Shown piece after piece: positions 34,514 to 42,365 of a stretch of 47,714 bases of DNA. The stretch covers positions 1 through 47,714 of IMG/VR virus record IMGVR_UViG_3300035438_001158; one strand, 5' to 3'. Source of the stretch: a virus. The notes beneath the pieces are model-generated. The model did not search any database. It was not told the origin of the DNA and was given only the letters and a program-made list of their open reading frames with translations. Within the stretch, counting starts at the first letter, position 1, and the number at the start of each line of letters is the position of its first letter. The position numbers were made by a program, and so were the translations under genes.

Positions 34514-34530
34514 CTGTACACCAATCTAGA

Positions 34531-34571
34531 CGTTAAACAAAACAACCTCCGAGGATTATAGCCCTCGGAGG
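34531..34571 (-). terminator. Strong Rho-independent terminator
   Basis: A 9-bp perfect stem, CCTCCGAGG pairing with CCTCGGAGG (34546-34554 and 34563-34571), with an 8-base loop; on the minus strand it is followed by the T-rich tail TTGTTTTGTTTAA. It stands 27 bases after the stop of the 34598 gene and would end that transcript before the next one. Confidence 0.85.
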
Positions 34572-34597
34572 TCGTGGTGTCAAGTGGCTTATCGCTT

Positions 34598-35485
34598 TTA
34601 TTTATCGCCTTTTGCTTCTACTGGAGAATTTGCACGCCATTGCCTGCATGACCAGAATTTTGCCTGCCATTTTGGCCCCGCATTATCGCAGTTATGTCTA
34701 GCTCTAAATGATTTTCTTCTAGCTGGATCATCTCTTTTTATAGATGACATCGGATCGCCGAAATTGACCTTGACCACATTGCCCTTCTCGTTCTTCGTAT
34801 ACACAGAGAACTTCTTTGGACCTTTAGGAGTTCTGAACGGCTTATTGAGAGTCACAGTCCTGCCCTGATATTCAGAGGCATATGACTCATCTTCGCCAGT
34901 ATAAGATTCAACAAAGTCAAAGATGTTTTGAATGTAAATCTCTGCCTTCGACACCATGTCAGTGGTCCACTCTTCAAGCTCTACATCCATTGCTTCCATT
35001 TTAGCAACAATTTGCATGAGTTGATTGTGCATCTTTTTTATCTGGTCCTTGGCCATTTCGCCTTCTCCAGACTGAGCCTTTTTCCAAGACTTTGGATCAG
35101 GACGATCCTTGTCTCCGGTCTTTGCTGGTTTATAATTTTTGCCAAGCTTTTTCTTCTTGTTCCTTATATTCTCCCACAAGCTAGACGTAGACACCTCTTC
35201 TGTTTCTTCGCCAAAGTCCTCATATTCAGAAACTTCTGGAATATAAAAATTGGCCTCGGTAAGCTCTTCTTCGTAGCCAATCTCAACTTCTGTTAGATAT
35301 TTTGAACAACATAGATGAAAATCTATTCTTGATAGTATGTCCTTGCTGCCTTTAGAATCGCCCCTAAAAGAAGCTAGACATATTGATGCTTTTTCTTCAT
35401 TGTCTATGTCTTGATCGCCAAAAGACTTCATGCATCTTCGCATGTAATCTACTTCTTCTTCGCCGTCAATGGGTGGTTCGTTCAT
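34598..35485 (-). CDS. Phage protein with prohead-protease-like N-terminus and DUF6321-like C-terminus
   Basis: 295 residues from the ATG at 35485 (the longer frame to 35533 is less likely). The N-terminus VDYMRRCMKSFGDQDIDNEEKASICLASF has the CM...F.D...R/A-x-C pattern often found at the ends of phage prohead or protease proteins. The C-terminus, KRDDPARRKSFRARHNCDNAGPK followed by CRQW, matches the conserved phage C-terminal module (DUF6321-like, from memory). Head/structure processing is suggested, though no protease catalytic site was seen. Ends upstream of the terminator. Confidence 0.65.
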   Translation of the reverse strand: MNEPPIDGEEEVDYMRRCMKSFGDQDIDNEEKASICLASFRGDSKGSKDILSRIDFHLCCSKYLTEVEIGYEEELTEANFYIPEVSEYEDFGEETEEVSTSSLWENIRNKKKKLGKNYKPAKTGDKDRPDPKSWKKAQSGEGEMAKDQIKKMHNQLMQIVAKMEAMDVELEEWTTDMVSKAEIYIQNIFDFVESYTGEDESYASEYQGRTVTLNKPFRTPKGPKKFSVYTKNEKGNVVKVNFGDPMSSIKRDDPARRKSFRARHNCDNAGPKWQAKFWSCRQWRANSPVEAKGDK

Positions 35486-35517
35486 TTTTAGACCTATATA
35501 CAAAACTTCTATGAAAC

Positions 35518-36054
35518 TTATGGACAGACGCACATTCCCGTGCTAGGAACTATGGTTCCGAGAACGCAAATCTCATATGTGGCACCGGACCCGCTCACGT
35601 CGAACAGGCTGATATTTTTTTGTGAACCAGTTACTGTCAAGCTGTATGGGTCGCTGTAGCTGAAGCTTGAGTATGGTTTGATAAGTAGGTTGCCAGACCC
35701 GCCATTGAACAGGTTCGTGAAAGCACCAGAGCCAGTAGCTCTGATGTTGATATCTTTATTTTGAACCGTAGAAGTATTATACACTGTCACATTCTTAACG
35801 CCAGTGAATGCAACGGTAGAAGTTACTCCAAATGTCGTGTTGGACATATGCTGAAGATCTACTATGGTAGTACCACTTGTTGGAAGTGTTCCTGTGATTT
35901 TTATGGCTCCATTTATCTCAAAGTTCCCACTTCCATACGTATATGCCCTACTAGCAGTTAATGACTCATTACTTGATCGGGTAGTTCCAGATTGAGTCTC
36001 TGTAAAATTGAAAGCTGTTTTTACTAGTGAGCTAGCTGTTACGGTTATTGTCAC
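35518..36054 (-). CDS. Beta-rich probable virion protein
   Basis: 178 residues, Ser/Thr/Gly/Asn-rich, with alternating strands such as TVYNTSTVQNKDINIRATG and no hydrophobic leader. Composition is typical of phage tail fibre or decoration proteins. It ends in a CVCP tail. Its start overlaps the next gene by 4 bases. No homology recognised. Confidence 0.6.
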   Translation of the reverse strand: MTITVTASSLVKTAFNFTETQSGTTRSSNESLTASRAYTYGSGNFEINGAIKITGTLPTSGTTIVDLQHMSNTTFGVTSTVAFTGVKNVTVYNTSTVQNKDINIRATGSGAFTNLFNGGSGNLLIKPYSSFSYSDPYSLTVTGSQKNISLFDVSGSGATYEICVLGTIVPSTGMCVCP

Positions 36055-36329
36055 TTAGGGCTCCCAAAATATGAATCTAGAATTTTCCTGATCACCCAAG
36101 AAATCAGAATTTGAAAAAGCATGAATCCAAATGATCCATACATGCCTACGGCTTTATCTTCAAGATGCGATTCTGCCGAATCGCGGTCGGTAAAAGAAGA
36201 AAGATCCTCTTCAGCCAAAACTGAAATCTTCTCTATTCGTTTGCGAAGCCTATCAGCGTCTCGTTCGCCTCTTCTGCCCGGTTTGGCGGAATAGCCGAAC
36301 TCTTTACAGTATTCATCATACCAGTTCAC
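36051..36329 (-). CDS. Small protein with C-terminal membrane segment
   Basis: 92 residues. The first 55 are charged and helical (RGERDADRLRKRIEKISVL), and the C-terminus holds one hydrophobic helix, FGFMLFQILISWVIRKIL. A tail-anchored membrane protein of unknown function, possibly linked to the following structural genes. Confidence 0.6.
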   Translation of the reverse strand: MNWYDEYCKEFGYSAKPGRRGERDADRLRKRIEKISVLAEEDLSSFTDRDSAESHLEDKAVGMYGSFGFMLFQILISWVIRKILDSYFGSPK

Positions 36330-36609
36330 GCTTCACCTCCATATCTGGAGCATTATCTACACTGACCTTAAAGGACTTGTCTGTTATTGTAATTGATTCG
36401 ATAGTGGGCCGAACAGCATTCAAGAGCCGCAGCGGCCCCATCTTCGAAATAAATACTTGAACAGCAGGAGAACCAAACTTGATTACGACTTCGTCGTTGT
36501 GTGATGAAATCGTCAGATTGATCTCATCACCGCACTTGACGTTTACACCATCTGATACTTCAACCGTCTTATTCTTTACAAGCTGTTCAAAAAGATCTAT
36601 TAGATTCAT
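36316..36609 (-). CDS. Hypothetical protein
   Basis: 97 residues from the ATG at 36609, with GGAG and a 7-base spacer; the frame is open to 36621 but that start has poor context. Beta-rich, with a repeated TISSHN/SITITDKSF pattern and no known motif. The minus-one extension of the thioredoxin-like gene overlaps its first codons. Confidence 0.65.
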   Translation of the reverse strand: MNLIDLFEQLVKNKTVEVSDGVNVKCGDEINLTISSHNDEVVIKFGSPAVQVFISKMGPLRLLNAVRPTIESITITDKSFKVSVDNAPDMEVKRELV

Positions 36610-37416
36610 TGTATACTCCATTATGGTCGTCGTCGTGAATCGCTAATAGTTCTGTGTATGATAAATCGGCTAGGTTTGATATCCCGTGCTGTGATTGTAG
36701 GTGCTGAATTAATTGATTTCTATCAGGAGAGAGTGATCCGTTGAGCTTCCACTTGAGATGGCTGGCACGAGAGTACGAAGTATCTAGTTTTTTTTAGACC
36801 ACTTGATGTAACTATCGTATGACATAGACCCAGTATGAATCTTCTTTACTCCATCACTCTTGATGTAGAAGAAAGTAGGAATAGCTGTGTAGCTTAGGTT
36901 AAGCCTCTTAATTTCGGAAGATGCGGACTCATCATCAAGGTCAAGAACCTGAAAATCATTGAATGCTTCTGGGCCTACATCCCATCCAGCTTTCTTGTGT
37001 ACTTCGTTTCTTAGTCTGGTTACAAGATTCTTATCTACGCTTACACATGGAGAACAAACAGATGGCTGCGTCACCAGTACCGTGCGTGGGAATAGATCTG
37101 GTATTTCTTTCGCTGCCTTCTTGCATCCGCAATTCTTGTCAGAGTTTTTGCATGGACAGTCTGTCAGAGAAGTCCCACCATCATATGATACTTTCCCGTT
37201 GACACACTTGCATTCATCTGTCACCGGGGTTGGTGGGGTTGGGACCGGAACTGGCACATCTGGTGTAGCTTCCTTGCCGGGAAGCATCGCCAGAGCACCA
37301 GCAATTCCATATGCTTCAAAGTCTTCGGCAGATACGTCCGCAGAGACTACTGAAGGACCTGAGGAATTTGGCAGAAGCATGAGTATTATGATTATGACGA
37401 TCAATATATTTTTCAT
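36587..37416 (-). CDS. Secreted thioredoxin-like protein with putative programmed minus-one frameshift extension
   Basis: The zero-frame product (stop 36784-36786) has 210 residues: an N-terminal signal helix, a Pro-rich linker, a Cys-rich segment (C69 to C98), then a thioredoxin-like fold with CSPC at 121-124 and cis-Pro P180. The stop is preceded by A-AAA-AAC in an A8 run; slipping by -1 opens 66 further codons to 36587, ending after LLAIHDDDHNG. The combined product would have about 276 residues. The extension was found by reading the frame, and its codons look coding, but the slippage (or a sequencing indel, or polymerase slippage) is not proven. Redox role in the envelope is inferred from the CxxC and signal. 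Confidence 0.6.
36784..37416 (-). CDS. Secreted thioredoxin-like protein (zero-frame product)
   Basis: 210 residues. The first 25 residues form a signal anchor (ILIVIIIILMLLP). Residues 50-64 are Val/Pro repeats. Residues 69-98 carry CKCVNG, CPC and CGCKK, a small metal- or disulfide-binding segment. The thioredoxin-like fold follows, with PSVCSPCVS as the active CxxC and AIPTFFYIKSDG holding the cis-Pro. It would act outside the cytoplasm or at the membrane, probably in disulfide exchange. The gene is followed by an A8 homopolymer that may extend it (see the frameshift product). Confidence 0.8.
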   Translation of the reverse strand: MKNILIVIIIILMLLPNSSGPSVVSADVSAEDFEAYGIAGALAMLPGKEATPDVPVPVPTPPTPVTDECKCVNGKVSYDGGTSLTDCPCKNSDKNCGCKKAAKEIPDLFPRTVLVTQPSVCSPCVSVDKNLVTRLRNEVHKKAGWDVGPEAFNDFQVLDLDDESASSEIKRLNLSYTAIPTFFYIKSDGVKKIHTGSMSYDSYIKWSKKN

Positions 37417-37424
37417 TTGGTATC

Positions 37425-38318
37425 CTACCAGCTCACATTTGTATTGACTGGCTTCTTGTAGCCGTTAAATCCACCAATTGACCACCCATCGCCATTTTTC
37501 ATCATCTTGTCTATGACTTCGGCGTCAACCCAGAAACACCCATCTGGTTGATTGAGTTTACGTTTGCGAATCTTGAGCCAGCTAAGAGGCCAAGTGTTAG
37601 ATATCATACACCCTTTTCTTTTACTGTCGTCATCTACTGCAATAACAGATAGGGCGTGCTGCCAAGTGGTATTTTGTTTACAGAAACCCTCTTCATCGGT
37701 TTCGCTGGCAAAACCATAAGATGAGCCGATTTCAATAGGATATCCATTTACAATACTGTCTCTTGCTTCTTCATAAGATTTGACTCTAGAAAAGATTGAA
37801 ACAGTGTGATCTTTAGAGATATTTTCTAGAGTTTTAGGGAAGCCAGATCCAGTACCCCATTTGCGGCATCTATCTACAGAGTACTCCGTTAGATCAATAG
37901 CTCCATACTTCTGTTTTAGTAGAGTACCATATTCGTTGATATATTTAATCTGATGGGCTACAAGAGCACCATCTCCTCTTATTCTATTGCCACCTATTAC
38001 GATTCTGGCACCATAGTATAGTGGCTCTATACTAGTCCACCCCTTCAGAACTTCTCTTTCTCCGTTGGCTATCTCTGTAGCCATAAGGGTATTTACTATT
38101 AATGATGCTGATGCACTAACACAGCTACCTATATTACCCTGATTCACGTAGTAGAAACTAGAACCAGCTTTGGTATAGTTATCATGCAGACAAGCTATTT
38201 TACCTTTGCCAGTGCCTGTAAGAAAAGACGCTACTGATCCGAATACACCGAATTCAGATTCAACAGCGTCTACTTCTTCTGGTAGGTCAACCCAACCAGA
38301 AATGTTATAAGTTTCCAT
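37425..38318 (-). CDS. Papain-like (C1A-type) cysteine peptidase
   Basis: 297 residues. The order of catalytic residues matches papain: Q60 and C66 in NQGNIGSCVSASAS, H221 in TWQHALSVIAVDDD, and N241 in CMISNTWPLSW. No signal peptide is visible. The 60-residue N-terminal part is short for a classical propeptide, so it may be an active-as-made enzyme or one used in virion processing or lysis. A cysteine peptidase of this type is unusual in a phage. It ends 9 bases before the thioredoxin-like start, so the two form one unit. Confidence 0.8.
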   Translation of the reverse strand: METYNISGWVDLPEEVDAVESEFGVFGSVASFLTGTGKGKIACLHDNYTKAGSSFYYVNQGNIGSCVSASASLIVNTLMATEIANGEREVLKGWTSIEPLYYGARIVIGGNRIRGDGALVAHQIKYINEYGTLLKQKYGAIDLTEYSVDRCRKWGTGSGFPKTLENISKDHTVSIFSRVKSYEEARDSIVNGYPIEIGSSYGFASETDEEGFCKQNTTWQHALSVIAVDDDSKRKGCMISNTWPLSWLKIRKRKLNQPDGCFWVDAEVIDKMMKNGDGWSIGGFNGYKKPVNTNVSW

Positions 38319-38698
38319 TATTTCATTCCCGCCTTGAGGCCTTCACAGATTTTGTATAGGTCTTCAGCTAGATCAGTTCTTTTGTCTGCTGTAAAGTCAG
38401 CTTCGGCATAAGCGGACAGATCTGTGGCTTTGACGAAATTGGCGTTGCCCTTAGCTGGAAGAGTTTTGTCTCTCACCAAGACGATCTTATCAAAGACATC
38501 GCCAAAGTCTTTTGAGCCTACGGCATCAAGTTCTTTGACATAAATGTACGCACCCTTGTAGACCGTATACCACTTTCGGCAGTCTTGTGCTGAGATATTA
38601 TCGTCTTTGACGGCTTTAGCCACTGCATCTTTATCCACAGCCAATGCAGAACACGACATCACAATCAGAGCAAGGAGTACGAAGAGCTTACTTCTCAT
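38318..38698 (-). CDS. Small secreted protein or lipoprotein
   Basis: 126 residues. The leader MRSKLFVLLALIVMSCSALA could be cleaved by signal peptidase I after ALA, or act as a lipoprotein signal with Cys16 in LIVMSC. The mature part is charged, with a Lys/Asp/Ala pattern, and has no known motif. It overlaps the next gene by 11 bases and the peptidase gene by one. Role unknown. Confidence 0.6.
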   Translation of the reverse strand: MRSKLFVLLALIVMSCSALAVDKDAVAKAVKDDNISAQDCRKWYTVYKGAYIYVKELDAVGSKDFGDVFDKIVLVRDKTLPAKGNANFVKATDLSAYAEADFTADKRTDLAEDLYKICEGLKAGMK

Positions 38699-38981
38699 TT
38701 TTTACTCCTGAGTGAATGTCGTAGAATCTTGTATCAATCTCTTTGATCAGGAGTGTAAGCTCTTTATCTCCAAAAGAAGCGGCTCTATCTCGAATGTGCT
38801 TGATGGCACTTTGATCTACCAATTCTTGGTCTGGCTCAGTCTTTGACAGAGATGGAAGCTTGATCTTGCTTTTGACACTAGCGAAAGCTAGTTTCATTTT
38901 GTCCCACAGCATAACCACAGCAATCAGTCCGCCACCAACAGGCAGCTTGTTGGCCACCAAAAAATCATAAATCGTATCCAT
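38688..38981 (-). CDS. Small membrane-associated protein
   Basis: 97 residues. An N-terminal segment, LPVGGGLIAVVMLWDKM, is moderately hydrophobic and may be membrane-inserted; the rest is charged with a coiled-coil-like helix (DQELVDQSAIKHIRDRAASF). No family recognised. Lies next to a holin-like gene. Confidence 0.5.
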   Translation of the reverse strand: MDTIYDFLVANKLPVGGGLIAVVMLWDKMKLAFASVKSKIKLPSLSKTEPDQELVDQSAIKHIRDRAASFGDKELTLLIKEIDTRFYDIHSGVKNEK

Positions 38982-38982
38982 G

Positions 38983-39240
38983 TTATTTCCCGTTTGATTT
39001 CAAAAACCTCAAAGAAAATTCCCCAACTACTGTAAGCACCAGAGCGGCAATTCCTGCATGATCGCCAAACATTTCTGGTTTGACATTTGCAAGCATATAT
39101 GTGACAGCCGTAGCAAGGCCCATCAGCAGGCCTGTGCGAGCAACCTTGGCAACGTCCACTACATCAACAGCACCAGTCGCTGATTTAGACGGTTCTGATT
39201 CGCCAAACAGAGCATTCTTAAGCTTAGATAGAAAGTTCAT
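38983..39240 (-). CDS. Holin-like small membrane protein
   Basis: 85 residues. After a charged N-terminus (KLKNALFGESEPSK) come two hydrophobic helices, ARTGLLMGLATAVTYMLANV and IAALVLTVVGEFSLRFL, and a short charged tail, as in class II holins. The gene starts 28 bases after a terminator hairpin and one base before the 38688 gene. The lysis role is inferred from topology alone. Confidence 0.5.
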   Translation of the reverse strand: MNFLSKLKNALFGESEPSKSATGAVDVVDVAKVARTGLLMGLATAVTYMLANVKPEMFGDHAGIAALVLTVVGEFSLRFLKSNGK

Positions 39241-39257
39241 GGCTAAAGCCCCTTGAG

Positions 39258-39288
39258 TAAAGAAGACTCGGGGGCTTTCGCCCCCAAG
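39258..39288 (-). terminator. Rho-independent terminator-like hairpin
   Basis: GGGGGC-TTTC-GCCCCC with an extra T·A/G·T/C·G base-pairs (stem about 9 bp; loop GAAA on the minus transcript), followed on the minus strand by GAGTCTTCTTTACTC, a moderately T-rich tail. It stands just after the 39298 gene, before the holin-like gene. Confidence 0.65.
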
Positions 39289-39297
39289 TCGATTTGA

Positions 39298-39927
39298 TTA
39301 ACCAGTTATTGCTGGGTATTCGTCAGTGATTGGATTGCGTGATCCATCCATGTAGGTCAGTTCGCCCGGAACAGATCTAAACGTGACATACTGTGCTTCG
39401 TCGCTAGAAGCATTACCGTTGTTCGTAGTAGACCGGAACGTGTCATTCAATGATGATGGAGCAGTTGACCAGTTGGTTCTCTTGCCAGCAATCTTTGTGA
39501 AGCTGAAATATCCGGCCCGAATGGCTGTAGAATACTTGTAGCCCCAAGATTTCTGGATAAGAGCACGTCGCAGGCGGAACTGATCCCCGTCCGTGAACAG
39601 AAGTGCGTTATTCGCAATACCGTTGATCGTCGTGCTGTAACCCTGAATCAGGAATGCATTAGGATCATAAGCGAAAGTACCAGCCGAAAGTGCCTTTTGA
39701 GCACTATAGGTGTGGAACGTTCCACTCAGAGCAACGGGAACACTTCTTCGAGTTGACATAACTCCTGAGGTGATAGAGCTATGCAGCGACAACGTCTGCG
39801 TGAAAGGGTTTCCAGTGGTAACCGTAGAAGCATCGGTAATACCGAGTGCCACAGCCCCAATCTGCTCCAATGGAGCAACCCCAGTACCTCTGCAACTAAC
39901 AACATAACCAGTTGGCAATAGTGCCAT
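39298..39927 (-). CDS. Beta-rich probable virion protein
   Basis: 209 residues, Ser/Thr/Gly-rich, with many short strands (e.g. SVPVALSGTFHTYSAQKAL; FLIQGYSTTINGIANN) and no leader. Composition is typical of phage tail or capsid-associated proteins. No family recognised. Followed by a terminator-like hairpin. Confidence 0.6.
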   Translation of the reverse strand: MALLPTGYVVSCRGTGVAPLEQIGAVALGITDASTVTTGNPFTQTLSLHSSITSGVMSTRRSVPVALSGTFHTYSAQKALSAGTFAYDPNAFLIQGYSTTINGIANNALLFTDGDQFRLRRALIQKSWGYKYSTAIRAGYFSFTKIAGKRTNWSTAPSSLNDTFRSTTNNGNASSDEAQYVTFRSVPGELTYMDGSRNPITDEYPAITG

Positions 39928-40000
39928 AGTACAATCTCCAGAACAACCGTCCAGTTTTTCCAGTAAAGTAAAAGTCCTGTCTTCCTAATAATAAATACGT

Positions 40001-40555
40001 CTAGAACTCATCTGAGGTTACTATATTGGCCACTCCAGAGTCTTTCAATTTGGCCAATTTATCATCGTATTCCATGTCTTCATCTGACTCAGATGTTATG
40101 ACCACATGGGAGCCGTCCTTGTACATGCCGACTGCCCATTTCTTTTTACTGCTGATTTCTAGAATAATTTTCTCAATTACACTAGTACTTTTTAGATTCA
40201 GGGCGGTCTCGACCAGCGGACGCACATCTGTGAGTGAGAACATTTTGCCAATACCAATGAAAAATCGGTATCTGCTCATTATTTTGAGGACTTCTATGCC
40301 ATCAACAAGATCTAGGGCGGCTTTGTCGGATTCAGTAATGTCAAAATTAGTATGACATATCCAGCAATCGAACATTCGCGACGGAAGCATTGGGTCAAAT
40401 GGGCTATAAACACCTATAGGAGTTCTGATCCCCAGCGGGACCATCTCCATATCTTGCATTAATTCTTCGCCCTCTTCTGACTCTTCATCAAAAACTTCTT
40501 CTTCATCTTCCTCAAAGTCGACCCACTTTTCCCATGCTATCTTTTTATCTGTCAT
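40001..40555 (-). CDS. Acidic hypothetical protein
   Basis: 184 residues with a very acidic N-terminal stretch (EEDEEEVFDEESEEGEE) and a CWICHTNF pair (CxxC) in the middle. The rest has a SKKKWAVGMYKDGSHVVITSES segment. No known family. It overlaps the 40552 gene by 4 bases. About 73 bases upstream of the 39298 gene start lie between, with no further feature seen. Confidence 0.6.
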   Translation of the reverse strand: MTDKKIAWEKWVDFEEDEEEVFDEESEEGEELMQDMEMVPLGIRTPIGVYSPFDPMLPSRMFDCWICHTNFDITESDKAALDLVDGIEVLKIMSRYRFFIGIGKMFSLTDVRPLVETALNLKSTSVIEKIILEISSKKKWAVGMYKDGSHVVITSESDEDMEYDDKLAKLKDSGVANIVTSDEF

Positions 40556-40815
40556 GGCGTATACTCACTAGGTTTAATTGTTTTGTTGACTCGTTTGGCA
40601 AAATAATCAGCTTCTAGACACATACCTCCTTCTCGAAGTTTTGATTCTATAGTCTGAAAACAAGAATTGCGGACCATACCATTTAAGATAAGGTCCGCAA
40701 TATATGTTAGCTTATTGATGTCATCAACACCGAATTCGACTTTTAGTTCGTCGTCTTCTACGTAGAATGAAATATACTCACTTCTTTGCGGAACAGATTT
40801 CTTTTTCCAGAACAT
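40552..40815 (-). CDS. Small hypothetical protein
   Basis: 87 residues from the ATG at 40815 (GGAAAGAAG about 6 bases before); a longer frame to 40854 is open but overlaps the transferase coding region more. The start MFWKKKSVPQRSEYISFYVED is basic then acidic; the rest is mixed with no recognised motif. Coupled to the 40001 gene by overlap. Confidence 0.6.
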   Translation of the reverse strand: MFWKKKSVPQRSEYISFYVEDDELKVEFGVDDINKLTYIADLILNGMVRNSCFQTIESKLREGGMCLEADYFAKRVNKTIKPSEYTP

Positions 40816-41818
40816 CGGCAGCTTCTTTCCAAGTAAATTTACTGGCTTGTGCAACAGCGGCTTCGTTTAGCCGCAGTGACGACCTGTTCTTATGTACAGT
40901 CCTCATGTGCTCAACCAACTGCTCAAAACTACTTTGCGTAAACTTCCGCCATCTGGATGTCCCATTAAAGAATACGCCATCGTAGGCTGGTTCAAACTCT
41001 TCTTTCATCTCTACCATTCGGCAAGATTCATTTATAAATCCAGTATGACCAGTGCAATTTGTGATGATAATCTCTTTGCCACAGCCCATAATTTCCAGTG
41101 CTTCCATATTCCAGCCTTCGGCTCTGGCTGGGAAAACAGCACATGTTATTTGAGACATAATTTTAGCAACATCGTGATGGGTATTTACACGCGGTACTAT
41201 TTGAATCTTATCTCCAAGTTTTGATTCTAAGTACATGCGTTCCCAAGCCCTAGTCTGTTCCCAAGTAAGAAAACCATTGGTTGGCATCATTACTAAGGTG
41301 ACTTCATCATCCTTCTCAAAAGCAGCATTAAACGCTTTAATTAGGACATCGTGACCCTTTCGGATCTCCCATTTGCCGAAATTGCCGAAGATTGTATGGG
41401 TGCCCAGCTCGGGAGCAGTCGGTAAAAAGATAGACTCATCATAGCCAAGCGGGACCACTGAAGCTTTGATGCCATGCCTATCGCAAATATCTGCTGCCCA
41501 TTGGGTCGGAACGAGCACCTTGTCTGGATAGGATAGATTGTGGACCTCTGTGTCCGATAGTTCTTCTAGTTCAAATACCGTGAAGGCTATTTTTGGACTG
41601 CCCGTGAATTGGGCCATATCATTGGGATGCCAAAGCCGCAAAGACGGAGCATCGTGGTGGAATTTTGTGTTAGAAACTGGGAAATTTGGTTCGTGTCGTG
41701 TTTGCCCAATCGGGATATGCCGAACGTCCCAACCCTTTTCTGTTAAACACTTTAGAGTATAACTACCATGAAGTCCAAAACTGGTCGAGTTATAGCCAAA
41801 TGTGAAATTAAGCTTCAT
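40778..41818 (-). CDS. GT4-type glycosyltransferase
   Basis: 346 residues. GT-B fold: N-terminal FTFGYNSTSFGLHGSYTLKCL then FTVFELEELSD, and the C-terminal donor site with FGNFGKWEIRKGHDVLIKAF and FPARAEGWNMEALEIMGCGKEIIITN, giving the E-x7-E-type motif. This is the only transferase in the 40-43 kb group; its target is unknown. The stop overlaps the 40552 gene. Confidence 0.85.
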   Translation of the reverse strand: MKLNFTFGYNSTSFGLHGSYTLKCLTEKGWDVRHIPIGQTRHEPNFPVSNTKFHHDAPSLRLWHPNDMAQFTGSPKIAFTVFELEELSDTEVHNLSYPDKVLVPTQWAADICDRHGIKASVVPLGYDESIFLPTAPELGTHTIFGNFGKWEIRKGHDVLIKAFNAAFEKDDEVTLVMMPTNGFLTWEQTRAWERMYLESKLGDKIQIVPRVNTHHDVAKIMSQITCAVFPARAEGWNMEALEIMGCGKEIIITNCTGHTGFINESCRMVEMKEEFEPAYDGVFFNGTSRWRKFTQSSFEQLVEHMRTVHKNRSSLRLNEAAVAQASKFTWKEAADVLEKEICSAKK

Positions 41819-42039
41819 TCCATGTATACCTTTAATCTATTGGCAGTTTTTTTCAAGGCCAACCCTGCCGCCTCGTGTAAATGGGAATCTTCTTCTTCGC
41901 CGACTGTGATCAAAAAATCGGCAAATTCAACCAGTCCCTCATAGCTATTCGAACACATCGGTCCTGTTTTCAGTCGGACCACGAGAGCCTCCAAGTAAGT
42001 CACCCTCTGTTGAAGTATCAGCACGTCGTGATTCAACAC
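41815..42039 (-). CDS. Small helical protein, GTG start, overlapping gene
   Basis: 74 residues from GTG at 42039 with GGAG 7 bases upstream. The sequence LNHDVLILQQRVTYLEALVVRL is amphipathic, as in a coiled coil, followed by an EEEDSHLHEAAG segment. It overlaps the next upstream gene by 95 bases. No known family. Confidence 0.55.
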   Translation of the reverse strand: MLNHDVLILQQRVTYLEALVVRLKTGPMCSNSYEGLVEFADFLITVGEEEDSHLHEAAGLALKKTANRLKVYME

Positions 42040-42178
42040 CGCCCATCTCCTTCCGCAACTGAGCGATTAGCTTTGCAACCTTTGCCTCTGCACGTAGTTT
42101 TTCTCTCTTTTTGCCCACCTTCTCTTTTACAGCACGTTGACGGGCGTACTTCTTCTTGTCTCTCAGCTTTTTCGACAC
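41945..42178 (-). CDS. Lysine-rich coiled-coil protein, GTG start, overlapping both neighbours
   Basis: 77 residues from GTG at 42178 with GGAG 7 bases upstream. The first 49 residues are extremely Lys/Arg-rich (KKLRDKKKYARQRAVKEKVG) and helical, so it may bind nucleic acid. The C-terminal 28 residues, which overlap the downstream gene, look less ordered. It overlaps 146 bases of the gene at 42033-42365, in a +1-shifted frame. Confidence 0.5.
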   Translation of the reverse strand: MSKKLRDKKKYARQRAVKEKVGKKREKLRAEAKVAKLIAQLRKEMGGVESRRADTSTEGDLLGGSRGPTENRTDVFE

Positions 42179-42365
42179 TTTGAAACTCCATGATTTGAAC
42201 TTCGCCGAAGAGGTTTGTAACTTCTTCTCTTGTTCGGTAAAAAGGAATGAACCCTACGGAGCCACCTTCTTCATCGCCGACCCTCACAGTATCGCTTGAT
42301 AGTGAAGACCATTGCAATAATTGTGATGGGGCGTAGTATTTATACTTGCTCTCTACATGAGACAT
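42033..42365 (-). CDS. Hypothetical protein, overlapping gene
   Basis: 110 residues. The N-terminal 65 residues look real (SQLLQWSSLSSDTVRVGDEEGGSVG, then VTNLFGEVQIMEF), while the C-terminal 45, which overlap the GTG-started gene at 41945-42178, have the Arg/Cys-rich look of an out-of-frame tail. Alternatively this and the two following ORFs are one gene broken by two +1 shifts (see findings). Confidence 0.45.
   Translation of the reverse strand: MSHVESKYKYYAPSQLLQWSSLSSDTVRVGDEEGGSVGFIPFYRTREEVTNLFGEVQIMEFQSVEKAERQEEVRPSTCCKREGGQKERKTTCRGKGCKANRSVAEGDGRC

Noticed and set aside
39988-39997. TATAAATA-like (T4 late promoter type) sequence, ATAATAAATA
   Set aside because: It faces the plus direction while nearby genes are on minus, and no T4-like late sigma was identified.
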